Source: Oligoflexus sp. (lineage in GTDB: Bacteria > Bdellovibrionota_B > Oligoflexia > Oligoflexales > Oligoflexaceae). From it: a stretch of 44,147 nucleotides of DNA. Both the position numbers and the translations under genes were made by a program. Each line of letters begins with the position of its first letter. The first letter of the stretch is position 1. The stretch lies in NCBI GenBank assembly GCA_014377445.1, contig JACMPP010000042.1, positions 1-44,147 of the forward strand, written 5' to 3'. Below the pieces are notes generated by a model. It did no database searches. It saw nothing but the letters and a program-made list of their open reading frames with translations, and was not told the DNA's origin. Below are positions 7,293 to 15,035 of this stretch, one piece after another.

Positions 7293-9653
7293 ATGAATCG
7301 ACTGCGTCTCAGTTTTCTGGGATTTCTTGCTGTCCTTGGGATTTGTCATCCTCAGCGCGCAATGGCTCTAACACCTCCTGAAAACCAATCTCTTCGTGAG
7401 ATTCGTCCAGGTGTTCGTCAAGCGGATGAAGCCTTCGATAAGTGGATCGGTGCCATGCAAAATGGTTCGTCGCCTCTGCTCCTCACGGATGCGGAATACC
7501 AGAAATATGCGAAATCATTGGACGAATACACACGCTTTATGTGGGATATTCGCCGGGCGGCAGGGCGCAAGGGCAGTAGTGAAAAAGCCCTAAAATTCCT
7601 TCAGGCAAAAGAGAAGGAGCTTAAAGATGCTCCTATGTTCCCTTACTTGGGGCAAACTCTTATAGAAAGCGGTGATCTTAGCACATCTGATTTGCAGCAG
7701 GTCGAAGCCATGTTGCTGGCCAATGGCGGCGTGAGCTGCCCGCGCAAACGCGTTATTCTCAAGGAGATGCGCGGCAGTGAAAAAGCCCAGTTGAGAAAAG
7801 TGGATGCGAGTCGCTTCCTGGCCATGATTCAAGAGTTCAAGTCCCCGCAGTTTCAGGAAGAAGCCTTGCGGACTCTCATCTATCGTCTCGATGAGTCGAC
7901 TCTGAAAGACATGCGCAAGGAATTGGTCCAGGCATTGGCTCCCTTCCCGCGGTTGGTTAGTAATTATCCCGACCTCTTCGAAGAAAAAATCGAAATGATG
8001 CAGCCAAGCATTGTCAAAAAAAGCACAGACATCGCCGACAAAGCATCGAAAGAAGAAATGTGTGAAAAGGCCCAGCGTGATCTGCTACAGGGCATTAAAG
8101 ATGATAGAGACAAAAAATACCTTAATCTGATTGAAGCCAGCGGCGCCAAGCTTGAAAGTTGCTGGCGAGCAAAAGGCGACAAAAATCGCCTGACCTTCTG
8201 GGAGCAGATGGAAGAGCCCCTTAAGGATCGTTATGGATTTGTCGGTGAAGCTCTCGCCAAGCGTAAACGCGGTCTTATTCTCTGGGGTCGCAATCAATTC
8301 GAAGAATCGCGTGCGCTCTTCGCTGATCTTCTGGCTCAATCGGAAAAGTCGAATCCAGACGTTCATGCCGATGCTCTCTTTACCTATGCCCGCATCGTCG
8401 AGAATGAAGGCAACTTCGACGAAGCTGAGGTCAAATTCAAAAAATTCGTCGAACTCTATCCCAAAGACGAGAAGGTGAATGAAGCCCTGAGTGAAACGAT
8501 CATTATCGCCGCAATTCAAAAGCAGGGCGACGACGCCCTCGCGGCTGCCATCAATTTAATCGATCGTGAGACCCGCAAAAATTCCAATGATCGTGATTCA
8601 GGGACTCTGCCCATGGCCCTCTACTGGGCGGGCAAGATCTACTATGAAAAAGATCAGAAGAAACGGGCCGAATTCTTTTGGCAACGATTGGCTCAAGAGT
8701 TCTACTCGACGTTCTACGGCGCCCTCGGTCAGCTCGCTCTCGAGAAGATGAACAACAAAATCTATTTTCTGCCTCCCATGCAAGTCCCGGTCTTTAGCCG
8801 CTCGGAAATGCTCAAGGATTTCCAAAGAAGCGACCGTGCGATCCTCGATCGGTCTGAGAATCTTCTGGCGGGTGGTTTGAAGACGGAAGCGGCCTGTGAG
8901 ATCAACGAAATTCCGCTGGGACCGAATAGCGATCATCGTCTCCTGGCCAAGGCTATCTTTCAGTATGCGTCGGGCGATTATCTGGCCGCTGTGAAGAGCT
9001 ATCAGAACCTCTCGAAGGGCTATCGTGTGACCTTGCCCAAAGGCATGGAGCGCATCCTCTTCCCCAGAAACTTTGCAACTTTGATCGAACATTATTCCAA
9101 GAAACTTGGCGTCGATCCTCACTACGTAAACGCGATCATTCGTCAGGAAAGTGTGTTCAATCCTAAAGCTCAGTCACCGGTAGGTGCACGCGGACTCATG
9201 CAGATGATGCCCGCCACCGCTCGCATGGAAGCGCGGGCCCTCGGCTCTCACTATGTGGACGCGGGCAAAGGTGGATTGGTGTCCGGAGCGTTGGCGGATG
9301 AGAAGAACCTCTCGGATCCAGAAACTAACGTGATGCTCGGTGTGCATCACGTCAACCGACTCCTTCAGAAGTACAAACATCCGGTCTTTGTCCTGACGAG
9401 TTATAACGCCAACCCAAGAGCGACGGAACGATGGTTGGCGAATATCGACAGCAGCGACCTGATCCTCTTCATCGAACGGATTCCCTACAAAGAGACTCGC
9501 TCTTATGTGAAGCTGGTGATGAGAAATTACTTCTACTACAAACGCTGGTATGAAGGTCCCCAGGCAAACATGGCTCTGATGGAAGCTCTTTTGCCAACCC
9601 GTTTAATCAGCGATTCCAAGCAGAACGCTGAGATGCAGACCTCGATGCGCTAA
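7293..9653 (+). CDS. soluble lytic murein transglycosylase (Slt70-like)
   Basis: The protein has 786 aa. A signal peptide (MNRLRLSF..., cut near AMA-LTPP) precedes a long alpha-superhelical region with TPR-like repeats and a C-terminal GH23/SLT domain (about residues 600-745). The SLT catalytic Glu is Glu619 in IIRQESVFNPKAQSPVGARG, followed by the family motifs GLMQMMPATA and LTSYNANPRATERWL. The enzyme cleaves peptidoglycan glycan strands to 1,6-anhydro products in the periplasm. It is monocistronic or last in its unit, with a strong terminator 15 bases after the stop. The ribosome binding site is weak, but no better start is seen. Confidence 0.95.
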   Translation: MNRLRLSFLGFLAVLGICHPQRAMALTPPENQSLREIRPGVRQADEAFDKWIGAMQNGSSPLLLTDAEYQKYAKSLDEYTRFMWDIRRAAGRKGSSEKALKFLQAKEKELKDAPMFPYLGQTLIESGDLSTSDLQQVEAMLLANGGVSCPRKRVILKEMRGSEKAQLRKVDASRFLAMIQEFKSPQFQEEALRTLIYRLDESTLKDMRKELVQALAPFPRLVSNYPDLFEEKIEMMQPSIVKKSTDIADKASKEEMCEKAQRDLLQGIKDDRDKKYLNLIEASGAKLESCWRAKGDKNRLTFWEQMEEPLKDRYGFVGEALAKRKRGLILWGRNQFEESRALFADLLAQSEKSNPDVHADALFTYARIVENEGNFDEAEVKFKKFVELYPKDEKVNEALSETIIIAAIQKQGDDALAAAINLIDRETRKNSNDRDSGTLPMALYWAGKIYYEKDQKKRAEFFWQRLAQEFYSTFYGALGQLALEKMNNKIYFLPPMQVPVFSRSEMLKDFQRSDRAILDRSENLLAGGLKTEAACEINEIPLGPNSDHRLLAKAIFQYASGDYLAAVKSYQNLSKGYRVTLPKGMERILFPRNFATLIEHYSKKLGVDPHYVNAIIRQESVFNPKAQSPVGARGLMQMMPATARMEARALGSHYVDAGKGGLVSGALADEKNLSDPETNVMLGVHHVNRLLQKYKHPVFVLTSYNANPRATERWLANIDSSDLILFIERIPYKETRSYVKLVMRNYFYYKRWYEGPQANMALMEALLPTRLISDSKQNAEMQTSMR

Positions 9654-9667
9654 ACAAAGTTTGATCG

Positions 9668-9704
9668 AAAGCCACCAAGCCTCACCGGCTTCGGTGGTTT
9701 TTTT
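9668..9704 (+). terminator. Rho-independent terminator after the transglycosylase
   Basis: The arms CCACC..GCC and GGC..GGTGG form a hairpin directly followed by seven T. It ends the transglycosylase transcript. Confidence 0.85.
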
Positions 9705-9809
9705 GTGCTGGTTTAATAGCGACTTTGTCAAAAAAGTCGACAGTTTCGGGGGATATGGCAGTTGATTTTTTAAGCACTGATATTTTTGGCGATAATAGCG
9801 GTAAAGGGC

Positions 9810-9827
9810 TTGCTTAAGTCTAAGCAA
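9810..9827. repeat. short inverted repeat in the leader of the small lipoprotein
   Basis: TTGCTTA (9810-9816) and TAAGCAA (9821-9827) are perfect inverted arms with a 4-base spacer, 22 bases before the start of the 53-aa lipoprotein. It could be an operator or a weak RNA hairpin. Function unknown. Confidence 0.4.
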
Positions 9828-9849
9828 CCATTTGGAGGCCTTGTTGCAC

Positions 9850-10011
9850 ATGAAGAAGATTCTTACCGTTGCCGTTGCTGTAGCCAGTCTATCATCACTC
9901 AATGCTTGTGGTGTTCAAGGCGAGGATTCAACCCAAAAGGGTTTTGGTGATTGGTTCAAGAAAACGGAACCCAGCGAAGCGACTCGTCCGGGAGCGTTGG
10001 CAATGAATTGA
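9850..10011 (+). CDS. small lipoprotein, 53 aa
   Basis: ATG 9850 opens a 53-residue frame beginning MKKILTVAVAVASL. It has a classic short lipoprotein signal and a LNAC lipobox (Cys20). The mature part is about 33 residues and contains GFGDWFKKTEPSEAT. A GGAGG Shine-Dalgarno lies at 9834-9838. Asn at -2 of the lipobox is a little unusual, but another LNAC lipobox occurs at the right end of the window, so it may be normal for this organism. The function is not recognised. Its 3' end overlaps the 3' end of a possible minus-strand gene by 56 bases. Confidence 0.7.
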   Translation: MKKILTVAVAVASLSSLNACGVQGEDSTQKGFGDWFKKTEPSEATRPGALAMN

Positions 10012-10279
10012 GCCTGCCCATCTTTTGGGCGAGAGGATGATTGCCAAAGACGAGAATATGTTGCTGTGAATCGACGCCATTTGACGTCTCGCAAGCTTCG
10101 CCGAGTGGCAAGTAAGCGCTTAGATAGCTGCCGACCGACTTCATGACTTCTGAGGATATCTCTGGACCGAAGCAAAAGGAAAACTGACCGGGGGAATTTT
10201 CGGCTTTTTGTATCCCAGCGAAACTCCGTCTGCTTAAAGTGAGACAGAGCAGTGGCAGCAAGGCTTTCAGAGAATTCAT
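9956..10279 (-). CDS. possible small secreted protein, 107 aa
   Basis: The frame begins MNSLKALLPLLCLTL and ends its signal-like segment near SFAG. A mature part of about 85 residues with two Cys follows. No family is recognised. Supporting points are the signal-peptide-like N-terminus and ordinary residue composition. Against it are the lack of a clear Shine-Dalgarno and the convergent 56-base overlap with the small lipoprotein gene. It could be a shadow frame. Confidence 0.42.
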   Translation of the reverse strand: MNSLKALLPLLCLTLSRRSFAGIQKAENSPGQFSFCFGPEISSEVMKSVGSYLSAYLPLGEACETSNGVDSQQHILVFGNHPLAQKMGRLNSLPTLPDESLRWVPFS

Positions 10280-10431
10280 AGGTATCTAAATATCGAGTTG
10301 AAACGATAGGTTAGGGGAAACCCGGCGGCCCCTCATCCAAACTTTTAGGAAACACAATAAGTCTTGGTAATCCGTGATTAAAAGTGAGAGTGATCACGAT
10401 TATAAAAATTCCGAAAATATGCATTTGAGCG

Positions 10432-10460
10432 TTGCTAATTGGAAACCAGTCAGTCATATT
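10432..10460 (+). promoter_or_regulatory. candidate promoter for the repeat-bearing lipoprotein
   Basis: TTGCTA (10432-10437) and CATATT (10455-10460) have 17-base spacing and lie about 57 bases before the ATG. The -10 match is moderate. Confidence 0.33.
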
Positions 10461-10516
10461 GCGCCCGCACCCAACAAGGGCTGCAAACCAAGATTTCAAT
10501 CCAAACAGAGGTATTT

Positions 10517-11401
10517 ATGCGTCTATTGTCCTTCGCACTCTTTGCAAGTCTTGTCGCCTGTGGTGAAGCTACCACTTCATCAACAAGTGCCGGTCCTGTT
10601 GCTTCAACTCCAGTTGTCGTAACAGCTCCAGTTGTCGCAACAGCTCCAGTTGTTGCAACAGCTCCAGTTGTTGCAACAGCTCCAGTTGTTGTAGACACGG
10701 TAGCTTCCAAAGTTGTGGGCCGATACGCAATGCGCGTTCGTTTGACTACAAGCCAAACTCTTCCTTTCCTCGGCAAATCGAAAAGCACAGCCTCTCTTTA
10801 TAAACTGGCGACAATCGCTGAAAGCGAAGAAGGCTTCACTTTGACAGAAAGCGCCTGCGAATTTGCTTTCGAAGGCGGAACCGCTCCTTTGAAAATTTTC
10901 TTAAATCCTGAGACTGTTCGTTCAGGCCCTGCAATGACGACTGCAATCAAAATATGGGACGACAAAGGTGTTGTGCGTTTCGACCGTGATTTCGCAACGG
11001 TCATTCTCGGCGCTCAATTGAAAGACGCTGATCTCGACGCGCTCCCAACCAACAAAAACGATCCCCGCGTGATCGATGCTGATCAAGATGGCCAAGCTGG
11101 TGTTACAGCCCATGCAAGCGGAACGATCAAACTGGGTTTCATCAAGAAAAACATCGAAGCCGACATCTATTTCGTTCAGCGTTCACGCGATAAATTCACG
11201 GGCACATTGGTTGAAGGCGGCCGTCTCTCGGGCAGCGTAATCGACGAGACTGAGCAATCTCTTCTCGGTTCGAACAACGTTCTTCTCACATTGGGCGGCA
11301 ACGTTCCAACTGTTCAAGAAGTTGAGCAAAGCTCTGTTGAATTCGTTCGCATCAGCGACACAGCAACTTGTGACACTGTTAAATTTAAAACAGTGTTCTA
11401 A
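10517..11401 (+). CDS. lipoprotein with a Pro/Val/Ala/Thr repeat linker
   Basis: The protein has 294 aa. ATG 10517 is preferred over the upstream in-frame ATG at 10439. It follows AGAGG and begins a lipoprotein signal ending SLVAC (Cys15). A linker of repeated TAPVVA units (about residues 30-59) links the lipid anchor to a soluble domain of about 230 residues rich in beta-type patterns. That domain is not recognised. It includes an Asp-rich segment, VIDADQDGQAGVTAHASG, that resembles a calcium-binding loop. The linker is encoded by an 18-bp tandem repeat that could change length. A perfect terminator follows. Confidence 0.85.
   Translation: MRLLSFALFASLVACGEATTSSTSAGPVASTPVVVTAPVVATAPVVATAPVVATAPVVVDTVASKVVGRYAMRVRLTTSQTLPFLGKSKSTASLYKLATIAESEEGFTLTESACEFAFEGGTAPLKIFLNPETVRSGPAMTTAIKIWDDKGVVRFDRDFATVILGAQLKDADLDALPTNKNDPRVIDADQDGQAGVTAHASGTIKLGFIKKNIEADIYFVQRSRDKFTGTLVEGGRLSGSVIDETEQSLLGSNNVLLTLGGNVPTVQEVEQSSVEFVRISDTATCDTVKFKTVF
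10604..10693 (+). repeat. 18-bp tandem repeat, five units
   Basis: Units start at 10604, 10622, 10640, 10658 and 10676. The last four are near-identical (ACAGCTCCAGTTGTYGYA) and the first is degenerate. Each unit is six codons, so gain or loss of a unit keeps the reading frame and only changes linker length in the lipoprotein. Confidence 0.95.
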
Positions 11402-11430
11402 GATCTGTTATCTTTAGATAAGTGATTTGG

Positions 11431-11471
11431 TGCCGGTGAAAGCCATTCTTGGCTTTCACCGGCATTTTTTT
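11431..11471 (+). terminator. strong Rho-independent terminator
   Basis: A perfect 15-bp stem (TGCCGGTGAAAGCCA and its complement) with a short loop and seven T follows the lipoprotein gene. Confidence 0.95.
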
Positions 11472-11542
11472 GATCAAAATGTGTCTTTGAAGTCTTGGCC
11501 CTATTCTCTAATATCTTTGGCTGAAGTCGAGCGCTTTGTTGG

Positions 11543-11583
11543 CAAAAAAAGAGGAGAAAGCCCTATGATTAGCTTTTCCCCTT
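11543..11583 (-). terminator. Rho-independent terminator of the minus-strand barrel gene
   Basis: Read on the minus strand, GGGGAAAAGC and GGCTTTCTCC form an imperfect stem followed by U-rich sequence (the plus-strand A-tract at 11543-11550). It faces the plus-strand terminator, insulating two convergent genes. Confidence 0.7.
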
Positions 11584-11604
11584 CATATACTTTTACTGAA
11601 TCTT

Positions 11605-12348
11605 TTAGAAACTGAGGCCAAGCCCAACTTTGGCAACCTGACCATCCGAATCGCTCTTCGTCGTGTCAGTAAAAGTCTGAGTGTTCGTGTCCTCGACTGT
11701 TCGGACGAGCGTCCGAGTGCTGGCGGTTTGATTCGCCGAGGTGGAACTCATCTTTTCGATTCCTACATCGGCCAGGAAATAAAGCATGCCCATAGGGATG
11801 CGGAAGCCAAGGCCGTACTGAAGGAGGCTTACCTTTAGATCGTTAGCGATCTTGAAATCGTATTCAACTGGACTGCCCATGGAGTTGCCGGTTGATTTGT
11901 AGTCGATCACGCTTTTCAAAGTACCGACCTGGTACGAGCCACGCAGGTAGGGATCAAAAATTTTCCAGCCACAACTGATCGAGATCTGCGGGCCGAAAAC
12001 CGTGCCTTTCCAGGTCCCCGTGCTTTCCGCAGTCGTGATGTCTGCCGTCGAGGGGAAGAGGCTGGAGTCTTCGTAGAAGGACTTGGCGTTGACAGCTAGC
12101 TGCTTCGAGTACTCAACTATATCGTAATTTTTTTGCGAGACAAGAAATCCGATCGACAGAGGGAAGCTGTGCGCCCGGTAGCCGAAGTAGAAGTTCATGT
12201 CAGGGGATAGAACGGTGACATCGCTTTCGTCATTTTCGCCCTTGATGAGCTTGGTTGAGCGTCCGCCACTGAGTTCGATTTCAATATTCGCCAGAGCAGA
12301 ACCGCTGATTGTCAAAAGAAGGAGCGCGGCAGCACTATATATTTTCAT
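11605..12348 (-). CDS. small outer-membrane beta-barrel-like protein
   Basis: The protein has 247 aa with a signal peptide (about residues 1-20, MKIYSAAALLLL...SALA). Alternating amphipathic beta strands and a C-terminal VGLGLSF with terminal Phe follow; a terminal Phe is the usual outer-membrane assembly signal. One loop is Thr/Ser-rich (about residues 215-237), fitting a surface-exposed segment. No specific family is recognised. It lies 24 bases downstream of a truncated metalloprotease frame on the same strand, which probably shares its transcript. Confidence 0.72.
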   Translation of the reverse strand: MKIYSAAALLLLTISGSALANIEIELSGGRSTKLIKGENDESDVTVLSPDMNFYFGYRAHSFPLSIGFLVSQKNYDIVEYSKQLAVNAKSFYEDSSLFPSTADITTAESTGTWKGTVFGPQISISCGWKIFDPYLRGSYQVGTLKSVIDYKSTGNSMGSPVEYDFKIANDLKVSLLQYGLGFRIPMGMLYFLADVGIEKMSSTSANQTASTRTLVRTVEDTNTQTFTDTTKSDSDGQVAKVGLGLSF

Positions 12349-12372
12349 AAATTTAGTCTCCTGGGATTGAGA

Positions 12373-12678
12373 TTAGACTGTGATAACGAAAGGCAAGCTG
12401 TAGAGGTCCTGTATTTCCTCGTAGTCCCAAGGCGTGACGTAATCGGTATCCTTAGTATAGCCCACGATTGTTTCATGAAGGGCCGTCCCATCGGCATTAA
12501 CACGGAAATCATGGCCCATCCCCCAAAAGTGCCCCATCTCGTGCATCGTCACAGGACTTGAATCGCCGCTTTCCAGTCCACCTTTGATCAGATCCGCAAA
12601 GAGAAAGACATCGCTGTCGATGATTCTGCGCGAAGCCATGTTTACCGCCGGGAGAGTGATGCCGAGAGTCTTCGCCAC
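12373..12678 (-). pseudogene. truncated matrixin-like zinc metalloprotease
   Basis: This 101-residue frame from GTG 12678 contains a full metzincin zinc site, HEMGHFWGMGH, preceded by SPVTM and followed by EEIQDLY, a typical matrixin ending. The N-terminal half of the catalytic domain and any signal peptide are missing, and no Met-turn Met is visible in the expected place. Upstream, in the same frame, lie only an Asn codon, a TAG stop and the tail of a barrel protein. It is most likely a remnant left by a deletion. If translated it would be cytoplasmic and probably inactive. Confidence 0.6.
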
Positions 12679-12681
12679 GTT

Positions 12682-12825
12682 CTAAAAACTGTAACCCAAC
12701 TGAAACTTCAGGACATTCAAAGTCGGTCCATATCTCAGATAGTTCAAAACTGATGGGGTTTTTTGCCGATCCTTAGGATCTTTGAAGTACCCGCTGACTT
12801 TGTTGTCGATCTTGCCCCGACCCAC
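12682..12825 (-). pseudogene. C-terminal remnant of an outer-membrane protein
   Basis: A 47-codon frame (only possible start GTG 12825) ends RYGPTLNVLKFQLGYSF-stop, the look of a final barrel strand with a terminal Phe. It has no signal peptide and lies between the maiA stop and the matrixin fragment. The open frame runs a few codons further back into the maiA end. I read it as the surviving 3' end of a deleted barrel-protein gene. A coincidental frame is possible. Confidence 0.45.
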
Positions 12826-12833
12826 GGTTGCTC

Positions 12834-13472
12834 CTAAACGATCGCCCCAGGCTGATTATGCGGTGCCGCCTCATCACAGGCCTTGGTCTTCAAAGCCCGC
12901 TCATAGATCTCCTGAGCGAGAGGAAAACGCTTCATGTCCACACTCACACGATGCGCGTTATAGATCTGCGGAACGAGGAATAGATCCGCCATAGTCAATT
13001 CATCGCCGAAGCACCATTTTCCGGAATATTTGCGAAGCATGGTTTCAACCGGTAACAGCCCTTCTTCGGTGAAGTGCCGACCCCAAGCCGCCTTCTTCTC
13101 CGCATCTGTTGAATAGTGACCGGTCACCTTGAGATTGCCGAGCGGCTGGATACCGGAATAAATCATTCCGCTCAAGCTGCGAATTTCGGCGCGACGCCAA
13201 AGATCCTTCGGGAGCAAAGCCGGCTCCGGATAGGTTTCCTCCAGCCATTCAATCATTGCCATGGATTCGCTGAGGGTATTGTCGCTAATGACCAGGCACG
13301 GCACCTGAGCCGCTGGATTTAGCTTTAGATAAGCGGGATCGCTTTGTTCCTGCTTCAGCAGATTGATCGGGTGAGATTTGTAGTTCACATCTTTAAGAGC
13401 CAGGGCCCAGCGTACGCGCCACGAGCTTGACGAGCGCCAGTAATGATAGAGTTCGAGAGTAGCTGCAGGCAT
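12834..13472 (-). CDS. maiA: maleylacetoacetate isomerase / zeta-class glutathione S-transferase
   Basis: The protein has 212 aa, the usual family length. The N-terminal thioredoxin-like domain opens with YWRSSSSWRVRWALALK, matching the zeta-class signature YxRSSCSxRVRxAL, and also has QVPCLV and LSESMAMIEWLEE. The helical C-terminal domain contains FGDELTMADLFLVPQIYNAHR. The zeta-class SSC motif is SSS here (Ser14-Ser15-Ser16), so the glutathione-site Cys is replaced while the catalytic Ser remains. The family isomerises maleylacetoacetate to fumarylacetoacetate in tyrosine breakdown. No other genes of that pathway are present here. It is the third gene of a dsbD-patatin-maiA unit, 9 bases after the patatin gene. 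Confidence 0.88.
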   Translation of the reverse strand: MPAATLELYHYWRSSSSWRVRWALALKDVNYKSHPINLLKQEQSDPAYLKLNPAAQVPCLVISDNTLSESMAMIEWLEETYPEPALLPKDLWRRAEIRSLSGMIYSGIQPLGNLKVTGHYSTDAEKKAAWGRHFTEEGLLPVETMLRKYSGKWCFGDELTMADLFLVPQIYNAHRVSVDMKRFPLAQEIYERALKTKACDEAAPHNQPGAIV

Positions 13473-13481
13473 ATGTAAGTC

Positions 13482-15032
13482 CTAGTCCAACGATTTGATG
13501 AGTTTATGATAGTTGCCTTCAAGCTTGCGCAGCTCTTCCACGCTCTTGAGGTCAAAGCCGTAGCGAACGGTTTTCGCCGAGTAGACCTTGTGCCGTTCGC
13601 GCAGGCGGCGCAGAGTGTTCTGGAAGGCGACTTCAATCATTTGAGGTCTGATGCGAGGTTTCAATGGCGAGCCAGCCATCATCCTTGCGCATTCTTCATC
13701 GGGTTGAAACACGATGAAATCGACGTCCGGATATTGCTCCGAGACCGCTCGGAAATTGGTCTCAAAGCGAGTGGAAACCAAACCCTTGATCATCTGCAGC
13801 AAGGAGAAGTAACCGCCCTTTATATCGGAATTCCCTGCTGTGTTTGAACGCAGAGGCTTCATCGGATCGATCACGAAGACCAGGCAGGCCCCATCCTCGA
13901 CCACCGATTCCAGATTGCAGCTCTTCGTCACCTGACCATCGATATAGAAGCGATCGCCGATCGCCTTGGGCGTGAATAAAGGAGGAATCGAACAGGAGGC
14001 CCGCACCGCAGCTGATATCGCCACGTTGTCAAAAGGCGCTTTGCCGAGGGTTACGTGGTCGAAGGTATCGTGATCGGTCGCACCAATATAGAGGTGCGTG
14101 CTCATCTCGTCGAAGCGGTCGCCGACTCCATGCTCGGCGAATAGCTCGTGGAGGTAAGCCTCAAGTCTTTCGCCCTTGAAAAAGCCTGTTGGAATCGATT
14201 CGAGCGTGGATTCAAGCCACTGACTGGGCTTGACCTTGCGCATGCGGAGAGAAGTGTTGAACACGCGTTTGACGATGTCGAAGCCCGCAAGATCGAAGAT
14301 CGTCGAGATCTTGAAGGGGGGATACTTGGATTTCATGTCCAAAACGCCGCGAATCAAATCCTCGACTTCGATGCCGTTGGCCACGATCGAGCCGACGATG
14401 CTGCCCGAGCTGATGCCGGAGATCGCGTCGCAGGAATAGATCCCCCGGCCGGTAAATGCATGCTTGAGCGCAAGCACGGTCCCCGCCTGGTAGAGGAGGC
14501 CCTCAATCGCTCCGCCGCTCAACGCCATCCCCACTTTATTGTTGCGGACCACGCCTGCGTAAAGGAGGTCACGGAGCCAACGCAGGACTATCGAGGTCTT
14601 CTTCGGTTCAACGATGACGTCACGAACGTTGAGGCGACCCAGAGCGAAGATGCGATGGTCGACGTCAGGGGTCGGCCTTAGGACTGTAACGATCCGCGAC
14701 ATGGGAAAGTGGAAGTCGGGGCCCCAGAGTTGAGCGAGCGAGTGTACGTCGCGGGCGATCTGGTAAATGCCCTGAAGGGCTTCGATGCCATCGCTGCCCC
14801 GTTCATCGTAGACCAGGAGATCGACGGGATGGTGTCTTAGAAAAGGCGTGACCCCATCGATATCCGAGAGAAGATATATGCGAAGACTAATTCCCTTAAG
14901 GAGTCGGTGATCCAGTTCAAATGTCGTCGTAATCGCATTGTCGTCGATGCGTTTTGCGCCCAATCGTTCGATTGCACTCGCAATACCCTCAAGACGGGAC
15001 GGAGACATTACGTAGAGCAGGTGTTGCCGCAT
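13482..15032 (-). CDS. patatin-like phospholipase
   Basis: The protein has 516 aa. An N-terminal region of about 165 residues of unknown fold precedes a patatin domain. Gly-rich oxyanion loop: MALSGGAIEG (Gly173-Gly174). Nucleophile: GISSG (Ser208). Catalytic Asp: DGQ (Asp365). The Ser-Asp dyad is therefore complete. Patatin enzymes hydrolyse lipid acyl chains. There is no signal peptide, so it is probably cytoplasmic or membrane-peripheral. Only 3 bases separate it from the dsbD stop, and maiA follows closely. The N-terminal region may be regulatory. Confidence 0.9.
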   Translation of the reverse strand: MRQHLLYVMSPSRLEGIASAIERLGAKRIDDNAITTTFELDHRLLKGISLRIYLLSDIDGVTPFLRHHPVDLLVYDERGSDGIEALQGIYQIARDVHSLAQLWGPDFHFPMSRIVTVLRPTPDVDHRIFALGRLNVRDVIVEPKKTSIVLRWLRDLLYAGVVRNNKVGMALSGGAIEGLLYQAGTVLALKHAFTGRGIYSCDAISGISSGSIVGSIVANGIEVEDLIRGVLDMKSKYPPFKISTIFDLAGFDIVKRVFNTSLRMRKVKPSQWLESTLESIPTGFFKGERLEAYLHELFAEHGVGDRFDEMSTHLYIGATDHDTFDHVTLGKAPFDNVAISAAVRASCSIPPLFTPKAIGDRFYIDGQVTKSCNLESVVEDGACLVFVIDPMKPLRSNTAGNSDIKGGYFSLLQMIKGLVSTRFETNFRAVSEQYPDVDFIVFQPDEECARMMAGSPLKPRIRPQMIEVAFQNTLRRLRERHKVYSAKTVRYGFDLKSVEELRKLEGNYHKLIKSLD

Positions 15033-15035
15033 CTC

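Noticed and set aside
10604..10693. CRISPR-like short repeats
   Set aside because: The units are contiguous 18-mers without spacers and in frame with a coding sequence, so this is a coding tandem repeat. No CRISPR array or cas gene was seen in the window.
11427..11615. 62-aa plus-strand frame between the lipoprotein and the barrel gene
   Set aside because: It is made of two terminator hairpins and the end of a convergent gene.
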